A stretch of DNA of 7,191 nt from Verrucomicrobiota bacterium (GTDB lineage Bacteria; Verrucomicrobiota; Verrucomicrobiia; Limisphaerales; AV2), in assembly GCA_003219675.1 (NCBI GenBank), contig QHPW01000187.1, positions 1 through 7,191 on the forward strand, read 5' to 3'. The notes beneath the pieces are model-generated. The model searched no databases. It was not told where the DNA came from and worked only from the letters and a program-made list of their open reading frames with translations. Of this stretch, positions 1 through 6,890 are shown one piece after another. The stretch's first letter is position 1. Each line of letters opens with the position of its first letter. The position numbers and the translations under genes were made by a program.

Positions 1-1
1 G

Positions 2-1906
2 ACCGTGGTGGGCGTCATGCCGCCCCACTTTTCCTTTCCAACGGCCCGCTACGACGAATACTGGCGGCCAGTCCAGGATCCTGATCCCACCGGAGGCGAT
101 TGGCTGGCAAATACTCGGGTCATTGCGGAAATGCGGCCCGGCGTCGAGACAGCCCAGGTGCAAGCATTCCTCGACGTGGTCTCGCACCGTCAGGCCAAAG
201 AGAGTCAGATTGCCGCCGAATACGAGTTCCAATGCCGCGACCTGGGCGAAATGTTCAGCAAGCCGGAAGTGCGTCGCACTCTCGGCCTCTTGCTGGGCGC
301 GATAGCGTTCGTGCTGTTCATTGCCGCCGCCAATGTCGCGAATCTCCAACTGGCGCGCACGGAGACCCGGCACCAGGAATTGGCGGTGCGCGCCGCGTTG
401 GGCGCCGGCCGCGCCCGCGTGTTTCGCCAGTTGTTGACTGAGAGTTTGCTGCTCGCGATTCTCGGCGGCGCGGCCGGTCTCGCTGTCACCGCTTTCGGTC
501 TCGATCTCCTGCCGAAGCTCATTCCGGCGGACTTGCCGCGTCTCAAACCCATCCGGCTCAACTCGAGTGTCCTGGGTATCGCGTCCGGCGTGACGCTCGT
601 CACCGGCCTGTTCTTCGGCCTTGCGCCGGCGTGGCAAGGTCGGCGATCCAACTTGAGCGAAGTTCTAAAGCTGGGCGCCGCCACCAGCACGCAGGATCGG
701 CGGCGTGCACGGTTCAGCCGGTCCTTGATCGTTGGCCAAGTTGCGCTGGCCCTCGTGCTGTTGACCGGCGCGGGATTGATGGTGCGCAGCGTGATCGGCC
801 TGCTACGGATGAATCCGATCGACGCGCAGAACATCGTGCGCGTTTATCCGTCCGCCCTTGAGCTGTTCAATCGTTATCTTCCAACCGGGTGGAACCCGGC
901 CGACCTGGACAAAGCCGTTACCGCGCTCTTCGCATTTTTCGCCGATGCCCAGCAACGCATCGCGGCCATCCCAGGAGTAGTCGCTACGGGCGTGGGATTC
1001 GGGGGTCGTGAAGCAGAAGTCTGGACCACTCCTGACTCGCTGCGCATCCAGTTGATGAACTATAGGATTGGTGTCGAACAGGCCGATCCGTTGCGCGTCA
1101 TGCGTGTGCCACTGAAGCAGGGACGTTGGCTGGATCGCAGCGACGCGGGAGAAAAGGCCCGTCGCGTCCTGATCAATGAAACGGCCGCCCGACGACTCTG
1201 GCCGGGCGAAGAGGCCGTCGGGAAACGCTTTTGGGCGAAGGAATGGGGCGCGGATCTAGCCTATGATGTCGTCGGCGTTGTGGGTGACGCGCGCGATTAT
1301 ACCGGCCACGCGGCGCCGCAGCCCACATTTTATCGCGCGCTACAAAAGGCTATGAACATTGAGACGGGGCCGAGTTTCCTGGTTGTTCGGGCCGCAGTCG
1401 ATCCCAGGACGCTTTACAAGCCGATCGGTCAAGCCCTAAAAGCAGCCGGCGCTGATCCACGGATGCCTGAGTTCTTCAACCTGCAAGAGGTGTTGCGCGC
1501 GGCGATGGCGGGTCACCGGGCGGTGATGCTTTATCTATGCATCTTTGCTGGCGTGGGATTGTTCCTGGCTGCCATCGGTCTGTATGGCGTGCTCGCTTAT
1601 AACGTGGCGCGGCGCACACGCGAGATTGGCATCCGGATGGCGCTGGGCGCACAGATTGCCGAGGTGATTCGGCTCATCCTGGGCCAGGGCCTCGTGCTCG
1701 TGGCCGTCGGTGGGGTGATCGGGATAATTACCGCCCTCGCTACCGGTCGGGTCTTGCGCGTGTACCTCTTCGGCGTCAGCAGCACGGATTCGCTGACGTT
1801 CGTTGCTGTTGGTTTGTTAATTTCGGCCGTGGCTTTATTTGCCTGCTGGCTGCCGGCGCGAAAGGCGGCACGAGTAAATCCGATGGAGGCGCTGAGATGT
1901 GAATGA
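2..1906 (+). CDS. FtsX/MacB-like ABC transporter permease (ADOP type), 5'-truncated by window edge
   Basis: This is the C-terminal three quarters of a large inner-membrane permease of the FtsX/MacB superfamily; the reading frame is already open at the first bases, so the true start lies upstream. Numbering from the GTG at 5, it shows the end of the first periplasmic core domain (VVGVMPPHF, a conserved MacB_PCD stretch), a first FtsX module with membrane segments near residues 92-112, 144-170 and 187-208, and a further segment near 240-262. A second periplasmic domain (about 270-500) follows, then a second FtsX module (about 508-530, 561-580, 596-616) with the conserved RRTREIGIRMALGA motif and a terminal NPMEALR box. 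Two FtsX modules in one chain is the ADOP arrangement; full-length members are about 800-880 residues. Such permeases normally work with a LolD/MacB-type ATPase, and a damaged one lies downstream. No internal lesion is visible. The transported substrate cannot be inferred. Confidence 0.9.
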   Translation, partial: TVVGVMPPHFSFPTARYDEYWRPVQDPDPTGGDWLANTRVIAEMRPGVETAQVQAFLDVVSHRQAKESQIAAEYEFQCRDLGEMFSKPEVRRTLGLLLGAIAFVLFIAAANVANLQLARTETRHQELAVRAALGAGRARVFRQLLTESLLLAILGGAAGLAVTAFGLDLLPKLIPADLPRLKPIRLNSSVLGIASGVTLVTGLFFGLAPAWQGRRSNLSEVLKLGAATSTQDRRRARFSRSLIVGQVALALVLLTGAGLMVRSVIGLLRMNPIDAQNIVRVYPSALELFNRYLPTGWNPADLDKAVTALFAFFADAQQRIAAIPGVVATGVGFGGREAEVWTTPDSLRIQLMNYRIGVEQADPLRVMRVPLKQGRWLDRSDAGEKARRVLINETAARRLWPGEEAVGKRFWAKEWGADLAYDVVGVVGDARDYTGHAAPQPTFYRALQKAMNIETGPSFLVVRAAVDPRTLYKPIGQALKAAGADPRMPEFFNLQEVLRAAMAGHRAVMLYLCIFAGVGLFLAAIGLYGVLAYNVARRTREIGIRMALGAQIAEVIRLILGQGLVLVAVGGVIGIITALATGRVLRVYLFGVSSTDSLTFVAVGLLISAVALFACWLPARKAARVNPMEALRCE

Positions 1907-1960
1907 AAGTTCCAAGTTTGAATCGTTACATCGTAAACCGTGAATTGTGAATCCGTGAAC
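1907..1960 (+). repeat. GTGAA-rich spacer repeat, copy A
   Basis: The spacer behind permease 1 has AATCGTTA at 1921-1928 and three GTGAA words at 1940, 1947 and 1955. A related layout occurs behind permease 2 (4580-4628). The similarity starts inside the coding ends, where both genes finish with GATGGAGGCGCTGAGAT and then TGAATGAA. The two possible GTG starts of permease 2 (1940, 1955) are themselves members of this repeat. It could be a duplicated spacer from tandem permease duplication or a dispersed intergenic repeat. Confidence 0.55.
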
Positions 1961-2017
1961 TGGTGGCGAAAACTTCAACTTCGACTCCGCGTGCTGTTCC
2001 AGAAGCGCAAGCTCGAA
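1940..2017 (+). pseudogene. Detached N-terminal remnant of permease 2
   Basis: Read from the GTG at 1940 (or 1955), this frame encodes VNWWRKLQLRLRVLFQKRKLE. This is the basic opening segment typical of ADOP permeases, which usually begin with a WW...RLRxLFRKRxLD pattern. The similarity stops at about 2017. The expected continuation, an acidic helix of roughly 17 residues of the kind DEELRxHLExxxxxNI, is absent, and the protein resumes in another frame as NIEAGMNPEEAR from 2016-2018 onward. The remnant therefore belongs to the gene continuing at 2031 and was separated from it by a small frame-changing deletion. No good Shine-Dalgarno sequence precedes either GTG. The identification rests on remembered family pattern, not an alignment. 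Confidence 0.6.
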
Positions 2018-2030
2018 CATCGAAGCAGGC

Positions 2031-3599
2031 ATGAATCCGGAGGAAGCGCGCTACGCGGCGCTGCGACAATTTGGATGGATCGAATCCATCAAGGAGACCT
2101 GTCGCGATCAGCGCGGGCTAAGTTGGATTGAAAACTTGGGCCAGGATGTTCGCTACGGCGCACGAATGCTCCGCAAGAATCCTGGCTTCACCGCCGTGGC
2201 TGTGCTCACGCTCGCGCTTGGCATGGGGGCGAACACGGCCATCTACAGCGTGGTGAACACGGTGCTGTTGAACCCCGTTCCTGGACCGGAACCAAACCGG
2301 CTGATGCAGATCGGCGAGTGCGCTTACGACACTCACAACAAAGTTGTTTTTTATGGAGTGTCTCCACCCGTGCTGGAAGCCTTGATGGCGAACCAGGACT
2401 TCTTTTCGGATTTCGTGTGGTCAGACGGCGTCGGTTTGTACAGAAAGGCCGAAGACTTCAGCGATTATGTCGCGGGAGAAATGGTTTCGCCCAGCTTTTT
2501 CGCGCTCTGGAATATTCGGCCGATTCTTGGCCGGACCTTTGCCAAAGACGTAGCGACTCCCGTGGACGAAAATGGGAACCCTACCGCGGATTCGGTGGTT
2601 GTCCTGAGCTACGCGTCGTGGCAGAAGCTTTTCGCCGGCGATGCGGGTGTGATCGGCAAAACGATTGCACTGAGCGGGCGCCACTTTACGGTGGTCGGCG
2701 TGATGCCTCCCCATTTTCGGTTCCCGCGAGAGGTTGATCCGTTGGTTTGGGTGCCTTCAGAACCCCGTCGTTTGTCGGCCGGCGTGCTGACAGGCCCCAA
2801 TACCCAGGTGCTCGTGCGGCTAAAGCCGGGCATCACGGACGAGCAGGCGCAAGCGATGTTGGATACCGTGGCACAGCGGTTGATGAAAGACCACGCGTCA
2901 GACAACGATTATGGCCATGAGTGGCGTCAAAGGCCGCAAGGGTTGGGCTTCTGGATTCGGCCGCTGCGCTACCATTTCCAAGGGGGTTATGGTTCCGAGG
3001 ACCTCCGAGGGACCCTCTTCGGTTTACTCGGCGCGATTGGCTTTGTCCTGCTGATCGCGTGTGTGAACGTCGCAAATCTGACGCTGGCCCGGACTGAGAG
3101 GCGTCAGCAGGAATTGGCGATTCGGGCCGCCCTTGGAGCAGCGCGGGTGCGACTGATGCGGCAACTGTTGACTGAGAACGTTCTGCTGGGCTGCCTTGGA
3201 GGACTCGCCGGCGTGGGCGTGACCTACTGGGGGATGAAAATGCTGGTGGTGCTGATTCCCCCAGGAATGCCGCGTTTGAAGCCGGTTCAGATCGATGGTC
3301 ATGCATTGGGTTTCACGCTGCTGGTTTCCGTGATCACAGGGTTGGTGTTCGGCCTAGCGCCGGCCTGGCACGCAGGCCGTAGCCGGCTCAATAATGCCCT
3401 CAAGCAAGCAGGGACCGGCGCGACGGCGGGCGTGAGCCGCAGCAAGTATCGCGGCGCGTTGGTCATTATCGAAGTGGCGCTGTCACTGGTCTTGCTCACG
3501 GGAGCAGGACTGATGATTCAAAGCGTAGTTCGACTGCTGCACGTGAATCCCGGTTACGATCCGGTGACCCAAACCAGAAGCAAGCCCGAGGCCTGTTGA
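2031..3599 (+). CDS. ADOP-type ABC permease 2, N-terminal half (frameshifted gene)
   Basis: This is the first half of a second double-FtsX permease, paralogous to the one upstream. In order it shows the ADOP N-terminal motif MNPEEARYAALRQFG, a segment ending in DVRYGARMLRKNPG, transmembrane helix 1 at about residues 53-78 (LTLALGMGANTAIYSVV), a MacB-type periplasmic domain to about 320, then membrane helices near 328-348, 380-405, 423-445 and 478-500. The ATG at 2031 is the first usable start in this frame, but homologous sequence (NIEAG) extends upstream of it, so it is probably not the original start. After VNPGYDP (ending near 3563) the frame drifts into unrelated residues and stops at 3597-3599. 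Permease 1 has about 56 codons between its matching NP and IPGV; here only about 36 exist, so about 20 codons are missing and the frame is changed. A functional product is unlikely. Confidence 0.8.
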   Translation: MNPEEARYAALRQFGWIESIKETCRDQRGLSWIENLGQDVRYGARMLRKNPGFTAVAVLTLALGMGANTAIYSVVNTVLLNPVPGPEPNRLMQIGECAYDTHNKVVFYGVSPPVLEALMANQDFFSDFVWSDGVGLYRKAEDFSDYVAGEMVSPSFFALWNIRPILGRTFAKDVATPVDENGNPTADSVVVLSYASWQKLFAGDAGVIGKTIALSGRHFTVVGVMPPHFRFPREVDPLVWVPSEPRRLSAGVLTGPNTQVLVRLKPGITDEQAQAMLDTVAQRLMKDHASDNDYGHEWRQRPQGLGFWIRPLRYHFQGGYGSEDLRGTLFGLLGAIGFVLLIACVNVANLTLARTERRQQELAIRAALGAARVRLMRQLLTENVLLGCLGGLAGVGVTYWGMKMLVVLIPPGMPRLKPVQIDGHALGFTLLVSVITGLVFGLAPAWHAGRSRLNNALKQAGTGATAGVSRSKYRGALVIIEVALSLVLLTGAGLMIQSVVRLLHVNPGYDPVTQTRSKPEAC

Positions 3600-4579
3600 G
3601 GAACGTCTTTTTCTCCGACGCGCACCGCCGGCTCGCCGCGCTGCCGGGCGTCAAGGCGGCGGGCATTCTCAAGGACGCACTCTGGGGAGACAAGTTCGTG
3701 ATCGATGGTCGATCGAATCCGGTGGAACTCTATTCCGCCGGTTGCGGCGTGGAAGAGAGCGATTGTTTCCGGGCAATGCGCGTTCCGCTCCTGGCCGGGC
3801 GGTATTTCGAGAAGAGCGACATTGGCGAGAAAGCCGGAACGGTGATCCTCAATGAATCGGCGGCCCGGCTCTGCTGGCCGGGAGAAAAGGCCGTGGGCAA
3901 TAAATTGCGCAAACCAGAGAGAGCCGGCGACAAGGTTTATGAGGTCGTTGGCGTCGTCGCCGACGCGCGGCTTTACAAATATGACCAATCGATACAGCCA
4001 ATCTTCTTCCGACCGTACCACGAGTTTGACATTATCGGCCTAGCAGCGTGGTTCGTTGTGCGAACGCAACAGGACCCTCACGATCTTTTCCGGGCCATTC
4101 ACAAGGAACTGAAGGCGGTTGAGCCGGCGATGCCAACTCCAGAGATCAAGGTGGTGCAACAGGTGCTCTACGACTCCACGGTGGCCCAACGCACTTACAT
4201 GATTTACCTGGTCGTGTTCGCCGGGGTCGGGCTGTTCCTGGCGGCCCTTGGCATCTATGGCGTGCTGGCCTACTCCGTCGCACGGCGCACGCGCGAAATC
4301 GGCATCCGCCTGGCCCTCGGCGCGGACCGTCGCGACGTCCTGGGCATGGTCATCAGAGAAGGCGCGCGTCTGGTTATCGTTGGAGTCGCTGTGGGGCTCC
4401 TTGCCGCGTTTTGGCTCACGCGCCTTCTGCGAAATCAACTCTTCGGGGTCAGTCCGACCGACCCTGTCGTCCTGGCCGTGGTCGTCCTGGTCGTCCTGGC
4501 TGTCGCGCTGCTGGCCTGCTTGCTGCCGGCCCGGAGGGCCACCAGAGTTGATCCGATGGAGGCGCTGAGATATGAATGA
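3596..4579 (+). CDS. ADOP-type ABC permease 2, C-terminal half (frameshifted gene)
   Basis: This is the second half of the broken permease. It carries the second periplasmic domain from LAALPGVKAAG (residues about 14-23) to about 200, then three membrane helices near 202-225, 258-276 and 290-309, with RRTREIGIRLALGA and the terminal VDPMEALRYE box matching permease 1. Its nominal start is a TTG that overlaps the TGA of the preceding half (TTGA at 3596-3599), with GAGG five bases upstream, so coupled reinitiation is conceivable. Homologous sequence is open slightly upstream (LLRNVFF from 3593), and the half lacks the membrane helix that should precede this periplasmic domain. A separate functional protein is therefore doubtful, and I treat it as part of a pseudogene. 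Near the end, GTCGTCCTGG recurs, giving the valine/leucine-rich helix. Confidence 0.8.
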   Translation: MRNVFFSDAHRRLAALPGVKAAGILKDALWGDKFVIDGRSNPVELYSAGCGVEESDCFRAMRVPLLAGRYFEKSDIGEKAGTVILNESAARLCWPGEKAVGNKLRKPERAGDKVYEVVGVVADARLYKYDQSIQPIFFRPYHEFDIIGLAAWFVVRTQQDPHDLFRAIHKELKAVEPAMPTPEIKVVQQVLYDSTVAQRTYMIYLVVFAGVGLFLAALGIYGVLAYSVARRTREIGIRLALGADRRDVLGMVIREGARLVIVGVAVGLLAAFWLTRLLRNQLFGVSPTDPVVLAVVVLVVLAVALLACLLPARRATRVDPMEALRYE

Positions 4580-4680
4580 ACGCTAAATCGTTAAAGGCGT
4601 TGAAGCGTGAAACGTGATCCGTGAAAGCTGACTGACGGCTGACCACGGACAACTGACAACCGACCACTGTTTACTGCCCC
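4580..4680 (+). repeat. Spacer repeats: GTGAA copy B followed by ACTGAC-type array
   Basis: The first part resembles the spacer behind permease 1: AATCGTTA at 4586-4593, then GTGAA/GTGA words at 4607, 4614 and 4621. From 4627 to about 4672 it changes to a loose array of CTGAC, CTGACCAC, ACTGACAAC and CGACCACTG words with a period of about 8-10 bases. It runs to within a few bases of the ATG at 4681 and leaves no recognisable Shine-Dalgarno sequence for that gene. A reverse-orientation relative (GTCAGCGTCCAGTAGTCAGT) lies at 4959-4978, over the end of the ATPase fragment. Confidence 0.5.
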
Positions 4681-4980
<300 letters not shown>

Positions 4981-4996
4981 TCTGTCCACCCTGACC

Positions 4997-5033
4997 AGCG
5001 CTGGGCGGAATGAGCGCTCAACCACGAGTTGAG
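4997..5033. other. Hairpin-forming spacer between ATPase remnant and secretin-like gene
   Basis: CTCAAC (5017-5022) and GTTGAG (5028-5033) form a perfect 6-bp stem with a 5-base loop. It overlaps the palindrome GAGCGCTC (5012-5019), and AGCGCT occurs at both 4997-5002 and 5013-5018, allowing a competing stem. No T-tract follows, so a classical intrinsic terminator is not supported. The right arm overlaps GAGGGAG (5031-5037), the strongest purine-rich stretch before the next gene, but that is about 18 bases from the ATG. Confidence 0.35.
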
Positions 5034-5055
5034 GGAGTGCAACTGAGATGATCGT

Positions 5056-5859
5056 ATGAAAGACGATACCAACTGCGCGACGACAATATGGTTCAATGTC
5101 ACCCTGCTCGTCTTCCCGGGGTTGCTGCTGGCCTCGCCGCTCGGTAACGCCACCGAGGGCGGCGGCACTGGCGCGAGCATTACCTGGCTCCCACTCACCC
5201 AAGCTTCGCCACCATCAAAAATTGCCGAGTTGCGTCGGGATATACTCAAGTTTCTCGAACCGCTTAGGCGGAGACTCTTTGGGGACCCGGATGTGGTGCT
5301 TGCAACCGCTTACTTCGTCAGCATTTCACCCCCAGGAGCCAGCCAAAACGTGTTCCCGTCAGCCACGTCCACCAACGTTGATGGAACGACTGCGTGCGTC
5401 TTGACCCCTTCGCAAGTTTCGCTGCTTCGCCAACGCCTCCAGAACACCGAGGGTGTGAATCTGTTCGCCGCACCCAGGGTGACTGCTCCTGAAGGACTGC
5501 GGGCCACGTTGTCGGTTTCCAGCATGGTCCAGATCGGCGGAACGAATGCAACTTATGGTCCGACGCTAGACCTGGTTCATCATGTCAACGGCACGAATCT
5601 CCACATGACGGTGATAGCCGACGTAACTGAAGCGGTGACGAATGTCGTGCGCGCTACCTCGGACGGACCTGCAGCGAAATCAGTCAACATCAGAATGATG
5701 TTCCAGTCCGCGCTGGATGCGCGGGTCCCGAGCGGTGGTGGTGTGGCGGTCTGGAATAAGTCCGGCGGCAAAGAGACCAAGACGTACTTGGTGATCGTCT
5801 GCCCCACAATCCAAACCAACCTCCTCGCTCCACCGCCAGTCACGAAACCTTCCCATTGA
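5056..5859 (+). CDS. Exported secretin-like C-domain protein (type II/III secretion GspD-like fold, stand-alone)
   Basis: This 267-residue protein has an N-terminal hydrophobic segment (about 11-27, IWFNVTLLVFPGLLLA) followed by ASPLGNA, which suggests a signal peptide, although the n-region is weakly charged (one Lys, two Asp). Residues about 117-141 (LTPSQVSLLRQRLQNTEGVN then LFAAPRVT) and about 143-157 (APEGLRATLSVSSMV) follow a pattern seen at the entry of the secretin domain: helix, 'llsAPrVtt..G..A.i.v'. YGPTLDLVHHV (167-177) and LHMTVIADVTE (182-192) match the 'GptLdvvP.v...i.m.i...vte' strands. GGGVAVW (227-233) and KTYLVIVCPTIQTN (242-255) match the closing strands. Only about 140 residues of this domain occur and no N0/N1/KH-like domains, so it probably does not form a complete secretin pore. 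An in-frame TGA at 5044-5046 limits the start to 5056. GAGATG just upstream is a weak ribosome site. Its neighbours do not define a role. The assignment is from pattern recall. Confidence 0.6.
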   Translation: MKDDTNCATTIWFNVTLLVFPGLLLASPLGNATEGGGTGASITWLPLTQASPPSKIAELRRDILKFLEPLRRRLFGDPDVVLATAYFVSISPPGASQNVFPSATSTNVDGTTACVLTPSQVSLLRQRLQNTEGVNLFAAPRVTAPEGLRATLSVSSMVQIGGTNATYGPTLDLVHHVNGTNLHMTVIADVTEAVTNVVRATSDGPAAKSVNIRMMFQSALDARVPSGGGVAVWNKSGGKETKTYLVIVCPTIQTNLLAPPPVTKPSH

Positions 5860-5861
5860 GA

Positions 5862-6101
5862 TCACCTGGCGCGCTGGACGGCCTCGCGCACCTCGCGCAG
5901 CGCGGCTTCACCGGGAACGAGCTTGACTCGCCCGTCGCTGACTTCGGCCATCCGGCGGCGCACCTCGGCGAGTTGCCGCGCCTCGATTTCCGGGTTTGCG
6001 GACGCGTTGACGCTTTCCACGAGACGCTCCGCCAAAAGCAGACGAGCGTCATCCGTAAGAGAAAGCGCATCTTCAAGAATCCGTTCAACAGTTGCTGCCA
6101 T
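5862..6101 (-). CDS. Unstab_antitox-family addiction module antitoxin (orphan)
   Basis: This 79-residue acidic/basic helical protein begins MAATVERILEDALSLTDDARLLLAERLVESV. The layout of a first helix, 'LSLTDDAR', then 'LLAERLVESV' is typical of the small Unstab_antitox (addiction module component, TIGR02574-type) family, whose members are about 65-85 residues. The remainder is a charged helix rich in Arg and Glu, as expected for the toxin-binding part. Family members normally sit immediately upstream of a RelE/ParE-type toxin gene in the same direction. Here the stop codon lies only two bases from the stop of the convergent secretin-like gene, so no toxin can be encoded downstream, and none is seen upstream. 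It is therefore an orphan, either a remnant of a lost module or an antitoxin acting on a toxin elsewhere. The ATG at 6099-6101 has only a weak GAG upstream. Confidence 0.8.
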   Translation of the reverse strand: MAATVERILEDALSLTDDARLLLAERLVESVNASANPEIEARQLAEVRRRMAEVSDGRVKLVPGEAALREVREAVQRAR

Positions 6102-6265
6102 GGCGGCTCAGGATTCACATTGGCTACATGATCGACGCTCTGTCCACGCTGAGGAAATGCGCCGGAACCAACACGCGCTTCGTGCCGCGACCGCACCCCG
6201 ACGCCCCTGCTGCTCGCTCTACTCCGCGTGCTCGTTCCGGCTTTGGGGTGACGCAGTCGCGTGGC

Positions 6266-6368
6266 GCTTCCGTTGGGTTTTGGCTCGGTCGCTCCGCTAC
6301 TTCCTCCGGCCCTTGCTTCCCTCCTTCGGAACCGCTCCGCCTCCCGCCGCCAACGTCCCAACCGAAGC
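6266..6368. repeat. Imperfect terminal inverted repeat, 12-position arms
   Basis: GCTTCCGTTGGG (6266-6277) pairs with CCCAACCGAAGC (6357-6368): 11 of 12 positions match, with one internal C-C mismatch. They enclose 79 bases that include CCTCCGGCCCTTGCTTCCC (6303-6321), which resembles the loop of the hairpin at 6736-6804 and shares the exact 9-mer GCTTCCCTC (6315-6323 and 6768-6776). This could be a small mobile element with inverted ends or one arm of a structured RNA. Confidence 0.4.
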
Positions 6369-6441
6369 TAATTGACATCGATCAAACGCTTTGGCACATA
6401 CCACAGAATCCCAAGCCGGATGCGCTCAAGGCTTATATCCG

Positions 6442-6512
6442 CCGTGACCAACGCTCGCTTGTTTCCGTGCTCCTTCGTCCGCGCGGCATCACGTCGCTCG
6501 CGCTCGTCACGG
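6442..6512. repeat. Short inverted repeat CCGTGAC / GTCACGG
   Basis: A perfect 7-bp inverted pair, CCGTGAC (6442-6448) and GTCACGG (6506-6512), is extended inward by partial pairing (CAACGC with GCGCTC, four of six positions). The loop is CGCTCG-rich. Arms of this length could be chance in GC-rich DNA; it is listed because two stronger inverted repeats flank it. Confidence 0.25.
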
Positions 6513-6735
6513 ACTCCACATCGGCGTCGGGCATCCGCCCATTGCTTCCGCCTGCCGTTCGGCGGCGCGGCGTTCCGCTCGCTATACGCTCGGCTCCACA
6601 GCCGCTTGCGACTTGTCAGACCGAAGCCAAAATCCCGAGTTTCGGGGTAAAACGAGTACGGACATGAATGATTCGGCTAATCGCCTGCAACACAGTCGCA
6701 GGTTTCGCGCGTGAATCGGGGTTTGATTTTGGGTC

Positions 6736-6804
6736 GCCGTGCGGCGCGTCAAGATATTCCTCGCCCTGCTTCCCTCTGCGGTCCATCTTGACCCGCCGCG
6801 CGGC
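6736..6804. repeat. Long imperfect hairpin, 20-position stem with 29-base loop
   Basis: Positions 6736-6755 pair with 6785-6804. The inner 8 bp are perfect (GTCAAGAT with ATCTTGAC). One C-C mismatch follows, then 11 further pairs including one G-T wobble, giving 18 Watson-Crick pairs, one wobble and one mismatch. The 29-base loop (6756-6784) is pyrimidine-rich on plus and purine-rich on minus. No T-tract follows on either strand, so it is not an ordinary terminator. Candidates are a REP/MITE-like element or a structured non-coding RNA. Confidence 0.6.
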
Positions 6805-6860
6805 TTCCAGCTCTTGCCTCTAGGACTTCGCGCACGAAATATCTTCACGCAAATAAGCTA

Positions 6861-6890
6861 TTGGTCCATCTGTATCATTTTTGATATAGT
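6861..6890 (+). promoter_or_regulatory. Promoter with overlapping operator palindrome for the XRE gene
   Basis: In an abrupt AT-rich stretch, TTGGTC (6861-6866) and TATAGT (6885-6890) lie 18 bases apart and resemble -35 and -10 boxes. TATCA (6873-6877) and TGATA (6882-6886) form a perfect inverted repeat with a 4-base spacer that overlaps the -10 box. Type II antitoxins of the XRE/HigA kind commonly repress their own promoter by binding such palindromes; that function here is inferred. Confidence 0.55.

Larger units (their letters stand above)
6102..6860. other. Gene-poor, GC-rich, repeat-like region
   Basis: About 760 bases contain no reading frame I can support. Open frames here (up to 191 codons on plus and 173 on minus) translate to Arg/Pro/Ser-rich, low-complexity strings without domains or predicted membrane segments, as random GC-rich DNA does. 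CGCTCG-like words recur, especially at 6440-6600. The region contains three imperfect inverted repeats, listed separately, plus small stems such as CCCGA/TCGGG (6634-6646) and CCTGC/GCAGG (6684-6702). I infer an intergenic repeat element or the remains of one rather than a decayed gene. No tRNA or known riboswitch pattern was recognised. Confidence 0.5.

Noticed and set aside
2833..3306. 157-codon antisense frame inside permease 2
   Set aside because: It lies entirely antisense to well-conserved permease sequence and has no family resemblance.
3564..3599. Programmed -1 frameshift joining the two permease halves
   Set aside because: No X-XXY-YYZ slippery heptamer is visible, and about 20 codons are missing relative to permease 1, which frameshifting would not restore.
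4469..4503. Short tandem repeat (GTCGTCCTGG words) near the end of permease 2
   Set aside because: It encodes a normal Val/Leu membrane helix in the expected place, so codon-level repetition is enough explanation.
5048..5059. Tiny upstream frame ATG-ATC-GTA-TGA overlapping the start of the secretin-like gene
   Set aside because: Three codons without a clear ribosome site; chance occurrence is likely and nothing supports a regulatory leader.
5840..6361. 173-codon minus-strand open frame overlapping the antitoxin
   Set aside because: It overlaps the recognisable antitoxin in another frame and reads as low-complexity Arg/Ser/Gly sequence, so it is a shadow frame.
6092..6667. 191-codon plus-strand open frame in the gene-poor region
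   Set aside because: The translation is Arg/Pro/Ser-rich with no domain or signal, overlaps the antitoxin start on the other strand and lacks a ribosome site; it is typical of spurious GC-rich frames.
6582..6848. 88-codon minus-strand open frame over the long hairpin
   Set aside because: It runs through both arms of the inverted repeat and is rich in Arg and Ser with no recognisable motif. The hairpin explains the sequence better.
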